Shown here: in pieces, positions 61,155 to 64,000 of the stretch
Position numbering within the stretch: the stretch's first letter is position 1
Layout of the letters: each line of letters opens with the position of its first letter
Source of the DNA: Streptomyces sp. R41
GTDB lineage: Bacteria > Actinomycetota > Actinomycetes > Streptomycetales > Streptomycetaceae
DNA: 64,000 nt
Direction: 5' to 3'
NCBI RefSeq assembly: GCF_041053055.1
Contig: NZ_CP163443.1
Span: 8,539,001-8,603,000, forward strand
Notes under the pieces: generated by a model
The model's database searches: none
Seen by the model: the letters and a program-made list of their open reading frames with translations, nothing else
Told to the model about the DNA's origin: nothing
Made by a program: the position numbers and the translations under genes

Positions 61155-61966
61155 GCGGTGCCCCCGTTCCCCTCGCCGTCGATGAGCGCCTTCACGGCCA
61201 TGAACTTGAGCTCGGCGATCTGGGACGGATCGATTAGGCTGCGCTGCGCCCATGCGTCGAGCTGGAGCAGGAGCGCCTCCGTGCCCACGAACCGGGCGGG
61301 CGTCGTGCCGTCCTGGACGAGGTGGTCGCGGTCCGGGCCCGGTGGCCGGAGCACGTCGATGAGGTGGACGACATCGAGGTGGTCGAAGCGGCGGATCGCC
61401 TCCCTGATGGTGGCGGCGAAGAGCACGTTGGCGGCGCGGGCCTCGGCGGCCCGGTCGGGGGCCTGCTCGATGAGGATGCCGACGACGGCGGGCTGCCGGG
61501 TGCCGTCGTCCCCCACACCCTCGACCGGCCCTCCCGAGTAGCCGGAGTAGTCGCCGAGATGCTGGTCCGTCGTGAGCTGCAGCGCTTCGATGGTCGCGCC
61601 CCCGACGCAGAGGTGCTGTGCGGCCCCGGCGCTGACCCGGCCGCTGAGGTGTACGTCGTTTGCGGCGGGCCGGTAGGGGCCGCGCCAGCGGTCCCCGTCG
61701 CGGGCGACGTCGGCCGCGGGGATCGGCAGCGTGACTTGGTGCCCGGCGCCGATCTCGACGAGGGCCAGATCGGCTTCCTTGTCCTGGCGGCAGACGCGGC
61801 CCTCGACCCGCTCCCCGTCGGCCAGTTCGATGCCGACGTGTTCGTCGAGCGACAGGCCGCGCAGGCAGTGCAGTGCGGTGAGCACGAACCGGCGGGTGAG
61901 CAGGAAGCCGCCGCCCAGGCGCTGCTGAGCCTGGTAGAGGTCGACCCAGTAGCTCGTGCCCGTCAC
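61151..61966 (-). CDS. Trypsin-like serine protease of a Trypco1 conflict locus
   Basis: A 271-residue protease with no signal peptide. The triad is His33 (LTALHCLRG), Asp66 (KEADLALVEI) and Ser144 (GYSGGPV). A C-terminal extension after VVGILIEQAP includes IREAIRRFDHLDVVHLIDVL. This region resembles effector-associated adaptor segments that link protease and NTPase in such loci. The GTG at 61966 overlaps the stop of Trypco1 (GTGA) and its own stop overlaps the regulator's ATG, giving perfect coupling. Compare the fused arrangement at 1176-5768, where protease and NTPase are one chain. Confidence 0.85.
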   Translation of the reverse strand: MTGTSYWVDLYQAQQRLGGGFLLTRRFVLTALHCLRGLSLDEHVGIELADGERVEGRVCRQDKEADLALVEIGAGHQVTLPIPAADVARDGDRWRGPYRPAANDVHLSGRVSAGAAQHLCVGGATIEALQLTTDQHLGDYSGYSGGPVEGVGDDGTRQPAVVGILIEQAPDRAAEARAANVLFAATIREAIRRFDHLDVVHLIDVLRPPGPDRDHLVQDGTTPARFVGTEALLLQLDAWAQRSLIDPSQIAELKFMAVKALIDGEGNGGTA

Positions 61967-62274
61967 GGGTTCCCCGGAGTGCGCTCCACGGTGAGGGTGA
62001 CCTCGAACGAGGCCTCCGCCGAAGCCTTGGACAGGATGACGCCGGCTTCGGCCGCGAGGGTCAGACCGAAGGTGACGTCCAGGCTGGTGATCTGCCAGCC
62101 GTCGCGCTCGGGGACCTGCGCCAAGGACCGCTGGGCGATGGAGGAGGCCTGGACGATCGCCTCCTCGATCTCGGCGGCGCGCTCGCCGAGGGATGACGTC
62201 GCCCGTGTTCTGCTGGCGATCTGCCTGTTCCCGGCTGTGTCGAGTGCGACCGTCTCGACCCTGACATCGGCCAT
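61963..62274 (-). CDS. Trypco1 (trypsin co-occurring domain) protein
   Basis: A 103-residue protein with the family core VTFGLTLAAEAGVILSKASA and a following beta strand, nearly the same core as the protein at 5778-6101 (TFGITLTAEAGVILSKASAE). The N-terminal halves differ. It is first in a three-gene operon with a trypsin-like protease and a SARP/NB-ARC regulator. The role is inferred from linkage: a small partner that probably couples protease to trigger. GGAGAAG precedes the ATG by five bases. Confidence 0.87.
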   Translation of the reverse strand: MADVRVETVALDTAGNRQIASRTRATSSLGERAAEIEEAIVQASSIAQRSLAQVPERDGWQITSLDVTFGLTLAAEAGVILSKASAEASFEVTLTVERTPGNP

Positions 62275-62418
62275 GACCGTACTTCTCCTGTGTGCCCGGC
62301 ACCTTCGTCGGTGGTACGTGATCTCGGCGAGAGCCTAGTCGCGCAGCTCGGGCGGTGCGACCGCTTCCCGGACAAGTCCCGGTCCTGCCCGTGGTGTTGG
62401 CGGTCATGGCCCTCGGCC

Positions 62419-62466
62419 GACGTACGACTCGGCTGACGTACGGCTCGACTGACTTACGACTCGGGC
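62419..62466. repeat. Three tandem copies of a 16-base unit
   Basis: GACGTACGACTCGGCT (62419), GACGTACGGCTCGACT (62435) and GACTTACGACTCGGGC (62451) lie head to tail between the stop of the LivG-like gene and the Trypco1 start. The rest of the 196-base gap 62275-62470 has no gene. Confidence 0.8.
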
Positions 62467-62470
62467 GTGT

Positions 62471-63247
62471 TCAGGCCGTTGCCATGCCGAGGTACGCCTC
62501 GCGCACCCGCGGGTCGGCGTGTACCTCGGCGGCCGTGCCCTCCGCGAGGACGCTGCCGAGGTCGAGGACGACGACGCGGGCGCAGAGTTCCATGACGAAG
62601 GCGACGTTGTGTTCGACGAGGAGGACGGCGCAACCTTCTTCAACTGACAGATGACGGATGACAGACAACAGATGACGGATTTCACTGTCCGTCATCCCAC
62701 TTGCGGGCTCGTCCAGCAACAACACCCTGGGCGGGTCCGCCACCGCGCGCGCGAGTTCGACCATCCGGGCCCGGCCCACCGGCAGGGCTCCCGCGTAGCT
62801 GCCCCCGAGCTCCTCAAGGCCGCACGTCCTGAGCACCGCGTCCGCCCGCTTCCTGCGTTCCCTCTCGTACGGACGCCGAGTGGGCGCCGCCAGCAGATCC
62901 GCCGCGAGGCCGCCTCCGCCGCCCCGCCACTCCTGAGCGACCACCAGGTTGTCGGCCACGGTGAGCTGGCCGAACAGCTGCTGACGCTGAAAGGTACGGC
63001 GCATGCCGTGGCGGGCGCGCCAGACGGGGGAGCGGCGCGTGATGTCGGTCCCGTCGAGGAGGATGCGGCCCTCGTCGGGGCGGCGGATGCCCGACAGGGC
63101 GTCGAAGAGGGTGGTCTTCCCGGCGCCGTTGGGTCCGATGAGTCCGCACACCTCGCCGGGGCACAACGCGAGGTCCACGCCGTCGAGGGCGTGGACGCCG
63201 CCGAAGCGGACGCCGATGCCTACGGCTTCGAGCACGGGAGCGTTCAT
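62471..63247 (-). CDS. ABC transporter ATP-binding protein, LivG-type (branched-chain amino acid)
   Basis: A 258-residue ATPase. Walker A is GLIGPNGAGKTT, the signature region is reduced to LPVGRARMVELARAV (LSGGQ-like but degenerate, as in many LivG proteins), and Walker B is VLLLDEPASGM, followed by the H-loop VLLVEHNVAFV. The HGMRRTFQRQQLFGQLTVAD segment is typical of LivG. It energises uptake of branched-chain or related amino acids. The ATG overlaps the stop of the LivF-like gene (ATGA). Near the 3' end a repeated IRHLLSV-IRHLSV stretch coincides with a direct and inverted DNA repeat. Permease and binding-protein genes are presumably to the right of the window. Confidence 0.9.
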   Translation of the reverse strand: MNAPVLEAVGIGVRFGGVHALDGVDLALCPGEVCGLIGPNGAGKTTLFDALSGIRRPDEGRILLDGTDITRRSPVWRARHGMRRTFQRQQLFGQLTVADNLVVAQEWRGGGGGLAADLLAAPTRRPYERERRKRADAVLRTCGLEELGGSYAGALPVGRARMVELARAVADPPRVLLLDEPASGMTDSEIRHLLSVIRHLSVEEGCAVLLVEHNVAFVMELCARVVVLDLGSVLAEGTAAEVHADPRVREAYLGMATA

Positions 63248-64000
63248 GACTGGGGCACCCCCTTGGCCGATGACCGGGGCGTCCCCTGCGGCGAGGCCGC
63301 GATGCCCAAGTACGCCTCCGTCAGCCGGTCCGCCTCCACCTCGGCGCGCGAACCGCACCACGTCACCCGCCCTTGAGCGAGATAGGCGACCGTGTCCGCG
63401 AACTCGAGGACCTCGGCGGCCTTCTCCTCGACCAGCAACAGCGCGGTCCCTGCCTCCTTCAGCTCGGTCAGCAGCCGGAACACCTCGTCGACCACGCGCG
63501 GGGCGAGGCCGAGCGAGGGCTCGTCCGCGATGAGCACCTTCGGCGGGCGCTGAAGCAGCGGCGCCAGCGCGAGCATCTGCTGTTCGCCGCCGGACAGCGA
63601 GCCGGCGAGGACGCCGCGGCGCGCCGCGAGGCCGGGGAAGCGCGCGTACACGGCGTCACGTTCGTCCTTCGCGCGCAGGTGCAGGGCGAGATTCTCCTCG
63701 ATGGTGAGGGACGGGAAGATCCCGCGCCCCTCGGGCGCCAGCACGACCCCCGCCCGAGACCGCCCGACGGCCCGCTCGCGTGTGGCGTCCCGCCCGGCGA
63801 CGTACACCCGGCCGGTGAGCGGGGTCAGGAGCCCGGCGGCGACACGGCAGGTGGTGGACTTGCCGGCGCCGTTCGGGCCGAGGAGGGCAAGGATCTCGCC
63901 GGGGCGGACCGCGAGGTCGACGCCGTGCAGGACGGCGGCGCCGTCGTATCCGGCGTGTACGGCCCGGAGTTCGAGGGCCGCGTCGGGGGATGCCGCCGAA
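63244..64000 (-). CDS. ABC transporter ATP-binding protein, LivF-type (5' end outside window)
   Basis: The C-terminal 251 residues of a LivF-like ATPase; the start lies beyond 64000. Walker A is LLGPNGAGKSTT at the right edge. VVLAPEGRGIFPSLTIEENL, the signature SLSGGEQQMLAL, Walker B VLIADEPSLGL and LLVEEKAAEVLEFADTVAYL are typical of LivF. It pairs with LivG as the second ATPase of a branched-chain amino acid importer. The four-base overlap with the LivG-like gene shows that they are co-translated. Confidence 0.9.
   Translation of the reverse strand, partial: SAASPDAALELRAVHAGYDGAAVLHGVDLAVRPGEILALLGPNGAGKSTTCRVAAGLLTPLTGRVYVAGRDATRERAVGRSRAGVVLAPEGRGIFPSLTIEENLALHLRAKDERDAVYARFPGLAARRGVLAGSLSGGEQQMLALAPLLQRPPKVLIADEPSLGLAPRVVDEVFRLLTELKEAGTALLLVEEKAAEVLEFADTVAYLAQGRVTWCGSRAEVEADRLTEAYLGIAASPQGTPRSSAKGVPQS

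Noticed and set aside
61155..61253. Extension of the SARP/NB-ARC protein to an upstream ATG
   Set aside because: It would overlap the protease gene by about 100 bases; the ATG at 61154 forms the usual four-base ATGA coupling.
1..64000. Search for tRNA, rRNA, CRISPR arrays and riboswitches
   Set aside because: No cloverleaf-type sequence, rRNA segment, regularly spaced repeat array or recognisable riboswitch core was seen by eye.

Overview
The window is high-GC actinobacterial DNA and reads as a Streptomyces chromosome arm. The reasons are strong G/C bias at third codon positions, many GTG and TTG starts, DUF574 and DUF5753 proteins, CebR-type cellulose operators, SARP and STAND regulators, and abundant secreted CBM2 enzymes. 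No tRNA, rRNA or CRISPR array was seen.

Layout. Positions 1-11.4 kb hold regulators and a first trypsin/NTPase conflict locus (Trypco1 at 5778-6101 and a trypsin-STAND fusion at 1176-5768), an MmyB-type regulator divergent from an ADP-ribosylglycohydrolase, two methyltransferases, a pterin dehydratase and a WYL regulator. Positions 11.5-22.3 kb are a mosaic scarred by mobile elements: a rhamnogalacturonan lyase cut by an IS630-family element, two quinone oxidoreductase/TetR pairs (one TetR broken), an IS5 remnant, two integrase remnants ending in the same 55-bp sequence, a DNA-ligase scrap, and one intact inositol/sugar-type locus (LacI regulator, isomerase, Gfo/Idh/MocA dehydrogenase) with clear palindromic operators. 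Positions 22.8-24.5 kb carry a NUDIX hydrolase and an EamA exporter.

Positions 24.5-33.8 kb are a cellulase/xyloglucanase cluster: GH74-CBM2 and CBM2-GH48 on one strand, CBM2-GH5 and CBM2-GH6 on the other. Two CebR-like boxes lie in the divergent promoter of GH48 and GH5. Positions 33.8-45 kb hold assorted enzymes, a membrane glycosyltransferase-like protein, a large HTH-nSTAND-WD40 protein, a short-chain dehydrogenase with a MerR-like promoter, a GH75 chitosanase with its own operator, and an aldo/keto reductase.

The most striking region is 45280-57131. It is one unbroken, tightly packed gene set starting with PQQ biosynthesis (pqqA, pqqC, pqqD, pqqE; no pqqB). It continues with a GH105-type hydrolase, a Tat-exported lyase-like protein and a 1827-residue secreted protein with four predicted glycosidase domains (GH28, GH29-like with CBM32, GH27, GH18). 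It ends with a secreted CBM35-FN3-FN3-PQQ sugar dehydrogenase. The layout suggests that the cofactor, the enzymes that cut a pectin-like polymer and the PQQ enzyme that oxidises the released sugars are made together.

Positions 57.2-62.3 kb hold a second Trypco1/trypsin conflict locus, here with a separate protease and a TPR-SARP-NB-ARC-TPR regulator. The window ends in two ABC ATPases of branched-chain amino acid (LivG/LivF) type. Three STAND-class NTPases of different architecture therefore occur within 64 kb.
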